A DNA stretch of 7,165 nucleotides, taken from the NCBI GenBank assembly GCA_900555545.1, contig USLQ01000047.1, positions 1-7,165 on the forward strand. The letters run 5' to 3'. The notes under the pieces were generated by a model, which saw nothing but the letters and a program-made list of their open reading frames with translations, did not search any database and was not told where the DNA came from. The stretch is from an uncultured Oscillospiraceae bacterium (GTDB taxonomy: Bacteria; Bacillota; Clostridia; Oscillospirales; Acutalibacteraceae). Of the stretch, positions 1 to 6,726 are shown piece by piece; positions within the stretch are counted from its first letter, which is position 1; each line of letters starts with the position of its first letter. Made by a program: the position numbers and the translations under genes.

Positions 1-678
1 CAGGAGAGGGGGATCCGGTTTGTGCCTGCCCCATCCGGTGTCACGGCCGAGGCCTATGATGAGTCCGGCCGTAAAATCCCCTGGGAGTCCCTGTTAGCTA
101 TTTGTTGTAAGGATCGCTGGGCTGCGGGAGAGGATGTGGCGATCCCGTACAGCGCGCCGGGCTATCTGGATCAGATTGCGTCGGAGTACGGCCGGAGCGC
201 CGTCCGCTATCCCGAATCCCCTATCGGGGAGGAGGATCGGGCGGCACGGGAACTCGGGGCGCATCAGCAGTGGGTACGGGATGGCCTGTTTTTAACTGTC
301 CAGGTGCTCCGGATCCTGGCGGCACGTGGTTGTACGTTGGCTGAACTCGTCGACGAACTCCCGTCCGTCTCAGTATTTCGCCGGGAGATCGAAGCTCCTG
401 TCTCCCCGTCCGGACTATATGAGCTTTTGGGTGATGATGCCGGACAGCGCCTGCCCACAGGGGAGGGGATTGTCCTCCGGCGTGGGGCGGGACGGGTGAT
501 GATTACGCCTTCCCGTACAGGCAGCCGATTCCATGTGTTGACGGAGTCGGCAACAATGGAGGCGGCTCGGGAGCTGTGCCTGGATATCTGTGATCTTGTC
601 CGGAAAAAAGGGGCGGAAAAGCAGAATTCGGCCATCCATGACCTTGACAGCCGTTTGGAATCAGGGTACAATAAATAG
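1..678 (+). CDS. Phosphohexomutase-like protein, C-terminal part (5' end outside window)
   Basis: The frame is open from base 1 to TAG at 676-678 (225 codons visible). The GTG at 22 has no good ribosome binding site and is probably an internal valine. Numbering from base 1, residues 8-70 look like the end of domain II and start of domain III of the alpha-D-phosphohexomutase family (…DESGRKIPWESLLA…, then a VAIPYSAPGYLDQIA strand-helix). Residues 92-121 (VRDGLFLTVQVLRILAARG…ELP) match the family's DG-x-L helix, and residues 157-200 resemble domain IV. Such enzymes move phosphate between C6 and C1 of hexoses for cell-wall or capsule sugar nucleotides. The sugar loop (usually GExSGH) is not recognisable before D94, and the phosphate loop (usually RPSGTEP) reads TPSRTGS at 169-175, so activity is doubtful. 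The layout recalls the tail of fused mannose-1-phosphate guanylyltransferase/phosphomannomutase proteins of cyanobacteria and clostridia. The active-site serine and metal loop would lie upstream. Family call moderate; exact substrate unknown. Confidence 0.6.
   Translation, partial: QERGIRFVPAPSGVTAEAYDESGRKIPWESLLAICCKDRWAAGEDVAIPYSAPGYLDQIASEYGRSAVRYPESPIGEEDRAARELGAHQQWVRDGLFLTVQVLRILAARGCTLAELVDELPSVSVFRREIEAPVSPSGLYELLGDDAGQRLPTGEGIVLRRGAGRVMITPSRTGSRFHVLTESATMEAARELCLDICDLVRKKGAEKQNSAIHDLDSRLESGYNK
644..672 (+). promoter_or_regulatory. Probable sigma-A promoter of the rnj operon
   Basis: A perfect -35 hexamer TTGACA lies at 644-649, followed by exactly 17 bases and the -10 hexamer TACAAT at 667-672 (one mismatch to TATAAT). 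Transcription would start near 679-681, immediately after the stop codon of the upstream gene, giving a leader of about 248 nt before rnj. It lies inside the last codons of the mutase-like gene. No other good promoter that keeps the rnj ribosome binding site was found in 679-926. The start site is inferred, not observed. Confidence 0.65.
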
Positions 679-784
679 AAGTGGAATTTTTATATTGCAC
701 CTTGCACAGTTTTTGCGGGGATGTTTTGGCGGGTGGCCTGATCCATCCGCCTTTGATGGGATAGATGCGCATCCAACTGCGCTT

Positions 785-799
785 GCCGCTGTGAGCGGC
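785..799 (+). other. Leader hairpin, 6-bp stem
   Basis: GCCGCT (785-790) is perfectly complementary to AGCGGC (794-799) across a three-base loop; U784-G800 and U783-A801 could extend it. No T-run follows, so it is not a terminator. It is part of the proposed rnj leader. Confidence 0.4.
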
Positions 800-815
800 G
801 AACATACAAACAGGA

Positions 816-836
816 AGCGGGGAGCAGATCCCCGTT
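816..836 (+). other. Leader hairpin that overlaps the anti-ribosome-binding-site segment
   Basis: CGGGGA (818-823) pairs perfectly with TCCCCG (829-834) around a five-base loop, and the stem extends by G817-U835 and A816-U836. Bases 834-836 also belong to the stretch complementary to the rnj ribosome binding site, so the two pairings would compete in part. The following bases are CTCCTCTC, not a U-tract, which argues against a terminator. Confidence 0.45.
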
Positions 837-913
837 CTCCTCTCAGGAATTTAATGACTCGCCAGTAGCATACGGGCGGGCTATTGTTGATCGTGATTGA
901 ATTGAATGATAAT

Positions 914-920
914 AAGGAGA
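914..920 (+). promoter_or_regulatory. Ribosome binding site of rnj
   Basis: AAGGAGA ends six bases before the ATG at 927. This strong site fixes the rnj start and shows that the basic N-terminal tail is translated. Bases 915-920 are exactly complementary to 836-841 in the leader, and the match extends to eight pairs (834-841 with 915-922) with one G-U. Confidence 0.85.
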
Positions 921-926
921 ATTTAA

Positions 927-2885
927 ATGGAAAAAAACAGAATATCAGGGGCCGCAAAGGGTGGAGCAGCCACCGTGCCGGAAATCATAGACGCAGCTCC
1001 CCGCGGTAAGAAACAGCTTGACACGCTCCCAGCAGCGCACGGTCAGGCGAAGGGCGGCGTGCGTACTGTACGTAAGAGCTCAGCCCCCAAATCCGCAGCT
1101 CCCAAGGGGGAAAAGGCGCCTCCGCGTACGCGCCAGCCCGTCAAACAGGCCAAGAATGCCGTCACGGATGCCAAGCCCAGGAATACGGCTGCCAGCCGTG
1201 GGCGCAGGACATCCAAGAACAGCAGCCAAATGCCGGTGCGTATTGCATTCCTGGGCGGTATCAATGAGATCGGCAAGAACATGACGCTCTTTGAGTGCGG
1301 CAATGACATGATTCTGGTCGACTGCGGCCTTTCTTTCCCGGATGCCGACATGCCAGGCGTAGATCTCGTCATCCCGGACTTTACCTATGTAGAGCGCAAT
1401 GCGGATAAGATCCGTGGCATCTTTATTACCCACGGCCATGAGGACCACATCGGCGGATTGGCCTATCTGCTTAAAAAGGTGAATATCCCCGTTTACGGCA
1501 CGCGGCTGACGATCGGCCTGATTGAGGGCAAGCTGCGGGAACACGGCCTGCTTGGCCGCGCCAAGCTGCATGTGGTTCAGCCGGGCAGCCGGGTCAAGAA
1601 GGGGAATTTCGTCATGGAGATGATCCATGTCAACCACTCCATTCCGGATGCGCTGGCCTGTGCAATCCACACACCGGCGGGCGTTATCGTCCATACGGGG
1701 GATTTTAAGATCGATCCCACGCCGATCGACGGCGGCATGATCGACCTTGCGCGCTTTGCCCAGCTCGGCCGGGAGGGCGTGCTGTGCATGATGTGCGAAT
1801 CCACCAATGCCGAGCGGCCCGGCTTTACTGCCAGTGAAAAAAAGGTGGGCGAGTCGTTTGAGACGCTCTTCCGCAAGGCGCGCAACCGGCGGATCATCGT
1901 GGCAACCTTTGCCTCCAATATTCACCGGGTACAGCAGATCATGGATATAGCCCAGAGCCTGGGGCGCAAGGTGGCGCTCTCCGGCCGTAGCCTTGAAAAC
2001 GTTGTGGCCATTGGATCGGAGCTCGGCTATCTACACGTTCCGGACGGGCTGCTGATTAACATCGACCTGATCAACCGCTATCCCAATGATAAGGTTGTCC
2101 TGATCACAACCGGCAGCCAGGGCGAGCCAATGAGCGCCCTCACGCGCATGGCCATGACGGATCACCGCAAGGTCAGCATCACGCCCAATGATTACGTCAT
2201 CATCTCCGCCACGCCGATCCCCGGCAATGAGAAATCGGTCGGCAATGTCGTCAACGAGCTGATTAAGCTTGGCGCGGAGGTGATCTATGAGCGGATGTAC
2301 GATGTCCATGTGTCTGGTCATGCCTGCCAGGAGGAGATCAAGCTTCTCATCGGGTTGGTCAAACCGAAATTCTTTATCCCTGTGCACGGTGAACAAAAGC
2401 ATATGCTCAAGAACAAAATGCTGGCGGAGAGTATGGGGATCGATAAGAAAAATATTGTCACACCGGATATCGGCCTGGTTATGGAGCTGACGCCGGACTC
2501 CCTGAAAACGGTCTCCACCGTTCCGGCGGGCAAGGTGTTTGTAGATGGCTACGGCGTCGGAGACGTCGGAAGCGTCGTCCTCAAGGATCGGAAACATCTG
2601 GCGGAGGACGGCTTGATCGTTGTCGTCGCAACGATCGACAGCGCCACCGGCGAGGTGGTTGCAGGGCCGGACGTTGTCTCGCGTGGTTTTGTCTACGTCC
2701 GTGAGGCCGAGGCCCTGATTGAGGATGCTAAACGCGTGGCCTACCGTGCGCTGGAGGACTGCCGGGATCAGCATATCCGCGAGTGGAGCAGCATCAAAAC
2801 ACGACTGCGTGACGATGTGTCCCGACTGATGTATGAACGCACCAAGCGCAGCCCGATGATTTTGCCTGTACTGATGGAAGTGTGA
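927..2885 (+). CDS. rnj: Ribonuclease J with basic N-terminal extension
   Basis: RNase J is a cytoplasmic, zinc-dependent metallo-beta-lactamase/beta-CASP nuclease with 5'-3' exonuclease and endonuclease activity in mRNA decay and rRNA maturation. The product is 652 aa. The catalytic core starts near residue 103 (PVRIAFLGGINEIGKNM). The metal motif THGHEDH has H169, H171, D173 and H174; further ligands are H237 (VNHS) and D259 (HTGDF). The beta-CASP part shows TFASNIHR (327-334), SGRS (352-355), TTGSQGEP (394-401), SATPIPGNE (427-435), HVSGHA (461-466) and PVHGE (485-489, H487). A C-terminal domain of about 100 residues follows. Usual family length is about 555 aa. The extra ~100 N-terminal residues are rich in K, R, A and P, carry about 23 basic against 6 acidic residues in the first 100, and contain no aromatic residue, so they are probably disordered. 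The start is fixed by AAGGAGA six bases before ATG. The stop overlaps the region of the gdpP start. rpoY, often next to rnjA in Bacilli, is absent here. Confidence 0.95.
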   Translation: MEKNRISGAAKGGAATVPEIIDAAPRGKKQLDTLPAAHGQAKGGVRTVRKSSAPKSAAPKGEKAPPRTRQPVKQAKNAVTDAKPRNTAASRGRRTSKNSSQMPVRIAFLGGINEIGKNMTLFECGNDMILVDCGLSFPDADMPGVDLVIPDFTYVERNADKIRGIFITHGHEDHIGGLAYLLKKVNIPVYGTRLTIGLIEGKLREHGLLGRAKLHVVQPGSRVKKGNFVMEMIHVNHSIPDALACAIHTPAGVIVHTGDFKIDPTPIDGGMIDLARFAQLGREGVLCMMCESTNAERPGFTASEKKVGESFETLFRKARNRRIIVATFASNIHRVQQIMDIAQSLGRKVALSGRSLENVVAIGSELGYLHVPDGLLINIDLINRYPNDKVVLITTGSQGEPMSALTRMAMTDHRKVSITPNDYVIISATPIPGNEKSVGNVVNELIKLGAEVIYERMYDVHVSGHACQEEIKLLIGLVKPKFFIPVHGEQKHMLKNKMLAESMGIDKKNIVTPDIGLVMELTPDSLKTVSTVPAGKVFVDGYGVGDVGSVVLKDRKHLAEDGLIVVVATIDSATGEVVAGPDVVSRGFVYVREAEALIEDAKRVAYRALEDCRDQHIREWSSIKTRLRDDVSRLMYERTKRSPMILPVLMEV

Positions 2886-2887
2886 GG
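2884..2887 (+). promoter_or_regulatory. Ribosome binding site that decides the gdpP start
   Basis: GAGG at 2884-2887 (in the context TGAGGT) lies six bases before the ATG at 2894. A GTG at 2882 is also in frame and overlaps the rnj stop as GTGA, but its nearest purine run (GGAAG, 2876-2880) is only one base away, which is too close. ATG 2894 is therefore preferred; the alternative adds only four residues. Confidence 0.6.
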
Positions 2888-2893
2888 TTCATC

Positions 2894-4891
2894 ATGAAAA
2901 AATTCCGTGCGGAGCTCTGGATCTATATCCTGCTTTGTGCCGTCTTAGCACTGTTTGTGATTGCCGCCTTTGCCGCAGGCCCTTGGCAGTTGGCCGTAGT
3001 GGAGTTGGTTGTCTGGATTATCGTCTCGGCAGCGGCATTATTCCTGATAAAGTATTTAAAGAAGCGGGCGGGGAACCCCGCCCGGCAGCTCAACAGTATG
3101 CTGGATTTGACTCAGCGGGATGCTGTCGGGCATTTTCCGCTCCCGGCTGTCACGGCGGATGGCGAGGGGAATATCATCTGGGATAATGATCTCTTTCGGG
3201 CACGGGTGCTGGGAGATCAGGAGCTCCAGCTCAATCAGATTGGCAGCCTGATCGGTGATATCACCCTGCCGGAGTTGGCGGATATCGGAAGCACACCAAT
3301 TGCCTATGGCGATCGGATGTACACGGTTTATGTGAGTATGCTGGAACCGGGACCGGTCGAACAGCTCTATGTGCTGATTTTTGTGGACGATACCTCGCTG
3401 AAAAAGGCCGCGGAGGAGTACGAGGGGATGCATCCCGCCGTATTGTACATCTCGGCGGATAATCTGCCCGAGGTGACCCAACGCCTGCGCGATTCCGAGC
3501 GTGCGGCCGTGACGGGCGGCGTGGAGAAGATCATCGAGAACTGGATGTCCGGGTTCCCGTCTTTCATGTGCCGGTTGGGGGATGCGCGTTTTGTCGCCGT
3601 CACAGAGGACCGTCAGCTCAACCGAATGATTGAAGATAAGTTCAGTGTGCTCGCCCAGATGCGCCGCTACTCCTACGACTCGGTCAAGGGAATCACGCTC
3701 TCCATCGGCGTAGGCCGGGGCGATAATGTCCAGGAGAGCGGCGACAAGGCCAGGCAGGCGCTTGATATGGCGCTTGGCCGCGGCGGCGATCAGGCCGCCA
3801 TCAAGCAGCGGGATGTGTACGAGTTTTTCGGCGGCGTCTCCATGGGCGTCGAGACGGGGACCAAGGTACATACCCGTATCACGGCCACCGCGATCGAGGA
3901 ACTTATTGAAGGCAGCGAAAATGTGCTCATCATGGGCCACCGCTTTGCCGATCTCGACGCACTCGGCGCGGCCATCGGGATGTACAGCGAGGCCCTTGCG
4001 CAGAAGAAAGAGGCCTATATCGTCATGGCGCGGGACAGGACGCTGACTACGCCCCTGATCCGACGTATGGATGAGCAGGGAAAGGGAGGTATCATCATCG
4101 AGCCTGAGCGGGCGATGGAGATTTTGACAAAAAAGAGTCTGCTCATTATTGTGGATACGCACCGGCCGGATTTTGTCGAATCCCCGGAGCTCTATCGTGC
4201 GGCCAAGGCTGTGATCGTCATCGATCATCACCGTAAGGTGGTGGATCATATCGATGACGCCCTGATCTTTTTCCACGAGCCGGGTGCCTCTTCCTCCTCG
4301 GAGATGGTGACGGAACTGCTCCAGTACATGGGGCAGCGCGGCAATAAACCCGTCGTCGGGAAATTCGAGGCCGAGGCGCTGCTCGCCGGGATCATGCTCG
4401 ATACGCGTAACTTCATCATGCGCACCGGTGTGCGCACCTTTGAGGCGGCGGCCTATCTCAAGAGCTGCGGCGCCGATATCATCAGCGTAAAACAGCTCTT
4501 TACAGATGACATTGAAGATTATAAAATGAGAAATACCATTGTCTCCGGTGCGGATGTGTACCGTGGGTGTGCAATCGCGATCGCGGACGTGGTGGATAAC
4601 GATATCCGGGTGATCTCCTCACAGGCGGCGGATGAGCTGCTCGATATCACTGGAGTCAAAGCATCCTTTGTGCTGTACGCCGCCGACGGGCTGGTCAATA
4701 TCTCGGCCCGCAGCATGGGGAAAATCAATGTACAGCTGATTATGGAGTCATTGGGCGGCGGAGGGCACCAGACAATGGCGGCCGCCCAGATCGAGGATAT
4801 CAGTCTGACGGACGCCAAGGTGCGTCTGCTGTCAGAGATCGATAAATATTACGCGTCCCTTGGGGACGCCCAGACGGAGGATGAATCATGA
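2894..4891 (+). CDS. gdpP: GdpP-type membrane c-di-AMP phosphodiesterase (DHH/DHHA1)
   Basis: The product (665 aa from ATG 2894) has the full GdpP/YybT layout, close to the usual ~660 aa. Two membrane segments lie at about residues 9-28 and 32-53. A PAS-like region at about 82-165 follows (heme-binding in B. subtilis GdpP), then a degenerate GGDEF domain at about 175-310, where the signature reads GDARF (229-233), so cyclase activity is not expected. The DHH domain has [12 protein letters not shown] with H349, D353 and D355, then D421 (VDTHR), DHH (444-446) and D503 (LDTRNF): the expected manganese ligands are all present. DHHA1 carries GGGGH (621-625). The family hydrolyses cyclic di-AMP to pApA and so affects potassium balance, wall stress and beta-lactam tolerance. 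It should sit in the membrane with catalytic domains in the cytoplasm. Its last codons overlap the rplI start (ATGA at 4888-4891), suggesting translational coupling. A GTG start at 2882 is possible. Confidence 0.93.
   Translation: MKKFRAELWIYILLCAVLALFVIAAFAAGPWQLAVVELVVWIIVSAAALFLIKYLKKRAGNPARQLNSMLDLTQRDAVGHFPLPAVTADGEGNIIWDNDLFRARVLGDQELQLNQIGSLIGDITLPELADIGSTPIAYGDRMYTVYVSMLEPGPVEQLYVLIFVDDTSLKKAAEEYEGMHPAVLYISADNLPEVTQRLRDSERAAVTGGVEKIIENWMSGFPSFMCRLGDARFVAVTEDRQLNRMIEDKFSVLAQMRRYSYDSVKGITLSIGVGRGDNVQESGDKARQALDMALGRGGDQAAIKQRDVYEFFGGVSMGVETGTKVHTRITATAIEELIEGSENVLIMGHRFADLDALGAAIGMYSEALAQKKEAYIVMARDRTLTTPLIRRMDEQGKGGIIIEPERAMEILTKKSLLIIVDTHRPDFVESPELYRAAKAVIVIDHHRKVVDHIDDALIFFHEPGASSSSEMVTELLQYMGQRGNKPVVGKFEAEALLAGIMLDTRNFIMRTGVRTFEAAAYLKSCGADIISVKQLFTDDIEDYKMRNTIVSGADVYRGCAIAIADVVDNDIRVISSQAADELLDITGVKASFVLYAADGLVNISARSMGKINVQLIMESLGGGGHQTMAAAQIEDISLTDAKVRLLSEIDKYYASLGDAQTEDES
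3065..3084 (+). repeat. Near-perfect 20-base GC-rich inverted repeat inside gdpP
   Basis: Bases 3065-3073 and 3076-3084 are exact inverted copies (nine pairs) around the central AA. In RNA this gives an eight-pair, all-G-C stem closed by a four-base loop. It encodes RAGNPAR, just after the second membrane segment and before the PAS-like region. No T-run follows on the + strand, so it is not an intrinsic terminator. It could slow ribosomes while the membrane segments insert, or it may be a by-product of GC-rich codons for G, P, A and R. Confidence 0.6.
4853..4869 (+). other. Hairpin just upstream of the rplI ribosome binding site
   Basis: GCGTCCC (4853-4859) pairs perfectly with GGGACGC (4863-4869) around the three-base loop TTG. 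It lies within the gdpP codons for residues 654-659 and ends six bases before the rplI ribosome binding site GGAGG (4876-4880). There is no T-run. It could tune L9 synthesis, mark an RNA processing point, or be fortuitous. Confidence 0.5.
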
Positions 4892-5331
4892 AAGTAATTC
4901 TGTTGCAGGATGTGAAAGGGCTGGGCAAGCGCGGAGAGCTTGTCACAACCTCGGATGGCTATGCGCGTAACTTCCTCTTCCCGCGTAAGCTGGCCAAAGA
5001 GGCGAACGCCCAGGCAATGACGGAGCTCAAAGGGCGCGAGGCGGCCGAACAGCACCGAATCGAGGTTGAAACCAAGCAGGCGCAAGCCTTTGCCAAAAAA
5101 ATCGGTGGCGTGACCATCCATCTCACAGCCAAGGCGGGCACGAATGGGCGTCTGTTTGGCTCTATCACGGCCAAGGATATTGCGGCCCGATTGGCGGCCG
5201 ATTACAGCGTCCAGGTGGATAAGCGTAAAGTTGAGGTCGAGGAGATCAAAAACTTCGGCACATATCCTGCTAAGGTGAAGTTCAGCTACGGGATCACTGC
5301 CGATATCTATGTCGCGGTCAGCGAGGAGTAG
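4888..5331 (+). CDS. rplI: 50S ribosomal protein L9
   Basis: This 147-aa product has the normal L9 length. The N-terminal rRNA-binding domain shows [19 protein letters not shown], followed by the family signature [18 protein letters not shown] (23-40). A charged helical linker spans about 41-74, and the C-terminal RNA-binding domain about 75-147 ([18 protein letters not shown] at 77-94). L9 binds 23S rRNA at the base of the L1 stalk and helps keep reading frame and translation fidelity. Near the C-terminus the usual HPEV-like segment is replaced by SYGI (133-136), a minor variation. GGAGG (4876-4880) lies seven bases before the ATG, which overlaps the gdpP stop as ATGA. Placement between gdpP and dnaB is the same order as in B. 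subtilis. Confidence 0.97.
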   Translation: MKVILLQDVKGLGKRGELVTTSDGYARNFLFPRKLAKEANAQAMTELKGREAAEQHRIEVETKQAQAFAKKIGGVTIHLTAKAGTNGRLFGSITAKDIAARLAADYSVQVDKRKVEVEEIKNFGTYPAKVKFSYGITADIYVAVSEE

Positions 5332-5337
5332 TTTTTT

Positions 5338-6726
5338 ATGGAGAACAGCCCGTCTTTTGCACAACTGAATGAAGCGGAGCTGCCCCACAGCCTGGAATCG
5401 GAACAGGCTGTGCTCGGCTGTATCCTGAAGGAGCCCGAGTGCATGGCACAGGTGGTGTTGATTCTCAAGCCGGAGTACTTTTTCCTGCCGCGCCATCAGG
5501 CTATTTTTTCCGCCATGGTCAGCATCGACGCCACGGGCAACAAGGTGGATCCGCTCGTCCTGTTGGAGATGCTGCGCCGGGATCAGGTCTTTCGCGATGA
5601 GGAGGGCAAGGAGTATCTTTTCCGCCTGCTTGATGCGTTCCCCACCACTGCAAATGTGGAGGCCTATGCAAAGGCAGTGCGGGATAAGTATTATGTCCGT
5701 TCGCTGATCGAGGCGTCGCGCGATATTATCAATTCTGCGTTGGAGCAGCAGGATGCCCCGGACATGCTGCTCGACTCTGCGGAGCAGCGTATCTATGATA
5801 TCCGCCGGGGGCGCAACACGGGCGGCCCGGCGCAGGTAGGGGATATCATCGTCAATGATGTGTACGACCATTTACATAAGATTACCTCGGAGAACAAGGA
5901 GGAGTACCTGGGGACCTCCACAGGCTTTTCCGCCCTGGATAGGGTTATTTCCGGGTTGAACAAGTCGGATTTGGTGATCGTCGGTGCCCGCCCGGCCATG
6001 GGTAAGACGAGCTTTGCGCTGAATATGGCGCTCAATGTGGCGCTCAAGGCGCACAAAAAAGTGCTCTTTTTCTCATTGGAGATGAACAAGGAGCAGCTGG
6101 CCCAGCGCGTGCTCTCCATGCAGTCGCGCGTACAGAGTGTGAAGATGCGCAACGGTGAGCTCGATCCGGACGACTGGGTTCGCCTGGGCGAGGCGACCAT
6201 CCAGCTGAGCGACTGCCCGCTCTACTTTGACGACACCTCCACCATCACTGCGCCGGAGATGAAGGCGCGCGTGCGCCGGATGAAGGATGTCGACTGTATC
6301 TTTATCGATTACTTACAGCTCATGAAGGCGGGTACCCGGATCGAAAACCGTGTTCAGGAGGTCTCCGAGATCACGCGGAACCTCAAATTGATGGCCAAGG
6401 ATCTGAATATCCCGGTCGTCACACTGGCACAGCTCTCCCGTGTGACAGAGGGGCGGGGCAAGTCCCACCGCCCGCAGATGTCGGATCTGCGCGAGTCCGG
6501 CTCCATCGAGCAGGATGCAGATATCATTATGATGCTCTATCGCGATGATTATTATGACAGCGAGGGCAAGGAGGGGGAACAGGTCCCCAACGGGCCGCGG
6601 CCGACGAGCAGTGTGATTGAGGTGATTGTCGCCAAGAACCGACACGGTCCAACGGAGACGGTCAAGCTCGGCTGGAATTCGGAATTTACGCTCTTTACAA
6701 CCCTGGCGGAGAACTTTGGTGAATGA
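5338..6726 (+). CDS. dnaB: Replicative DNA helicase DnaB
   Basis: This 462-aa product is a full-length DnaB-family hexameric helicase (named dnaC in B. subtilis), which unwinds DNA 5'-3' at the replication fork and recruits primase. The N-terminal collar domain covers about residues 14-115 (PHSLESEQAVLGCIL at the start). After a linker, the RecA-like ATPase shows Walker A GARPAMGKTS (216-225), SLEMN with catalytic E248, Walker B IFIDYLQLM (321-329, D324), LAQLSR (364-369), DLRESGSIEQDAD (383-395) and the KNRHGP arginine-finger region (433-438, R435). There is no intein at these usual insertion points. A hydrophilic, poorly conserved-looking insert of roughly 20 residues (DSEGKEGEQVPNGPRPTSSV, 407-426) precedes the last strands. 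GAGGAG (5323-5328), inside the final rplI codons, is nine bases before the ATG. The stop overlaps the tilS start as ATGA. Confidence 0.97.
   Translation: MENSPSFAQLNEAELPHSLESEQAVLGCILKEPECMAQVVLILKPEYFFLPRHQAIFSAMVSIDATGNKVDPLVLLEMLRRDQVFRDEEGKEYLFRLLDAFPTTANVEAYAKAVRDKYYVRSLIEASRDIINSALEQQDAPDMLLDSAEQRIYDIRRGRNTGGPAQVGDIIVNDVYDHLHKITSENKEEYLGTSTGFSALDRVISGLNKSDLVIVGARPAMGKTSFALNMALNVALKAHKKVLFFSLEMNKEQLAQRVLSMQSRVQSVKMRNGELDPDDWVRLGEATIQLSDCPLYFDDTSTITAPEMKARVRRMKDVDCIFIDYLQLMKAGTRIENRVQEVSEITRNLKLMAKDLNIPVVTLAQLSRVTEGRGKSHRPQMSDLRESGSIEQDADIIMMLYRDDYYDSEGKEGEQVPNGPRPTSSVIEVIVAKNRHGPTETVKLGWNSEFTLFTTLAENFGE
6718..6722 (+). promoter_or_regulatory. Possible ribosome binding site for an alternative tilS start
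   Basis: GGTGA at 6718-6722 lies six bases before the ATG at 6729, whereas the ATG at 6723 would rely on GGCGGAG (6705-6711) at 11 bases plus coupling through its ATGA overlap with the dnaB stop. The two starts differ by two codons, and the sequence does not settle which is used. Confidence 0.4.

Larger units (their letters stand above)
679..926 (+). promoter_or_regulatory. Long 5' leader of rnj, hairpin-rich
   Basis: This is the only gap over 200 bases. I see no convincing gene in it and match it to no riboswitch family I know. Possible hairpins are: 742-747 with 755-760 (one G-U pair); a 10-base palindrome at 764-773; 785-790 with 794-799 (6 bp, three-base loop); 816-823 with 829-836 (8 bp including one G-U, five-base loop); and 858-863 with 875-880 (one G-U). 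None is followed by a U-run, so none looks like an intrinsic terminator. Bases 834-841 can instead pair with the rnj ribosome binding site at 915-922. By analogy with the RNase E leader in E. coli, a structured leader on a ribonuclease gene could serve feedback control; that is inference only. Confidence 0.45.

Noticed and set aside
695..714. Possible terminator after the mutase-like gene (TGCA/TGCA stem followed by a run of five T)
   Set aside because: The stem is only four base pairs with a three-base loop, too weak for an intrinsic terminator. The tandem TTGCAC copies (695-700, 702-707) are noted but too short to call an operator.
590..868. 92-codon + strand open frame through the leader
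   Set aside because: It starts inside the mutase-like gene in another frame, has no clear ribosome binding site and has low-information composition; the region is better explained as an untranslated leader.
887..915. Promoter-like TTGATC, 17 bp, TAATAA just before rnj
   Set aside because: Transcription would start near 922, downstream of the ribosome binding site at 914-920, leaving rnj without it.
1080..1925. 281-codon minus-strand open frame across rnj
   Set aside because: It is a shadow of the metallo-beta-lactamase coding region with no family resemblance.
3835..3856. 6-bp inverted repeat CGTCTC/GAGACG with ten-base loop in gdpP
   Set aside because: A short stem with a long loop inside coding sequence; nothing sets it apart from chance.
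3056..4276. 406-codon open frame on the minus strand across gdpP
   Set aside because: It is antisense to a complete, motif-rich DHH phosphodiesterase. Its translation is histidine- and arginine-heavy with no recognisable domain, as expected for a shadow of GC-rich codons.
4576..4585. Ten-base palindrome CGCGATCGCG in gdpP
   Set aside because: It arises from alternating Ala/Ile codons (AIAIAD); short palindromes of this kind are expected in GC-rich coding DNA.
4849..5871. 340-codon minus-strand open frame across rplI and dnaB
   Set aside because: It spans two unambiguous + strand genes and shows no domain or plausible motif.
5983..6555. Checked dnaB for an intein, which this gene often hosts
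   Set aside because: Walker A, Walker B and the DLRESGSIEQ block run without interruption, so there is no intein.
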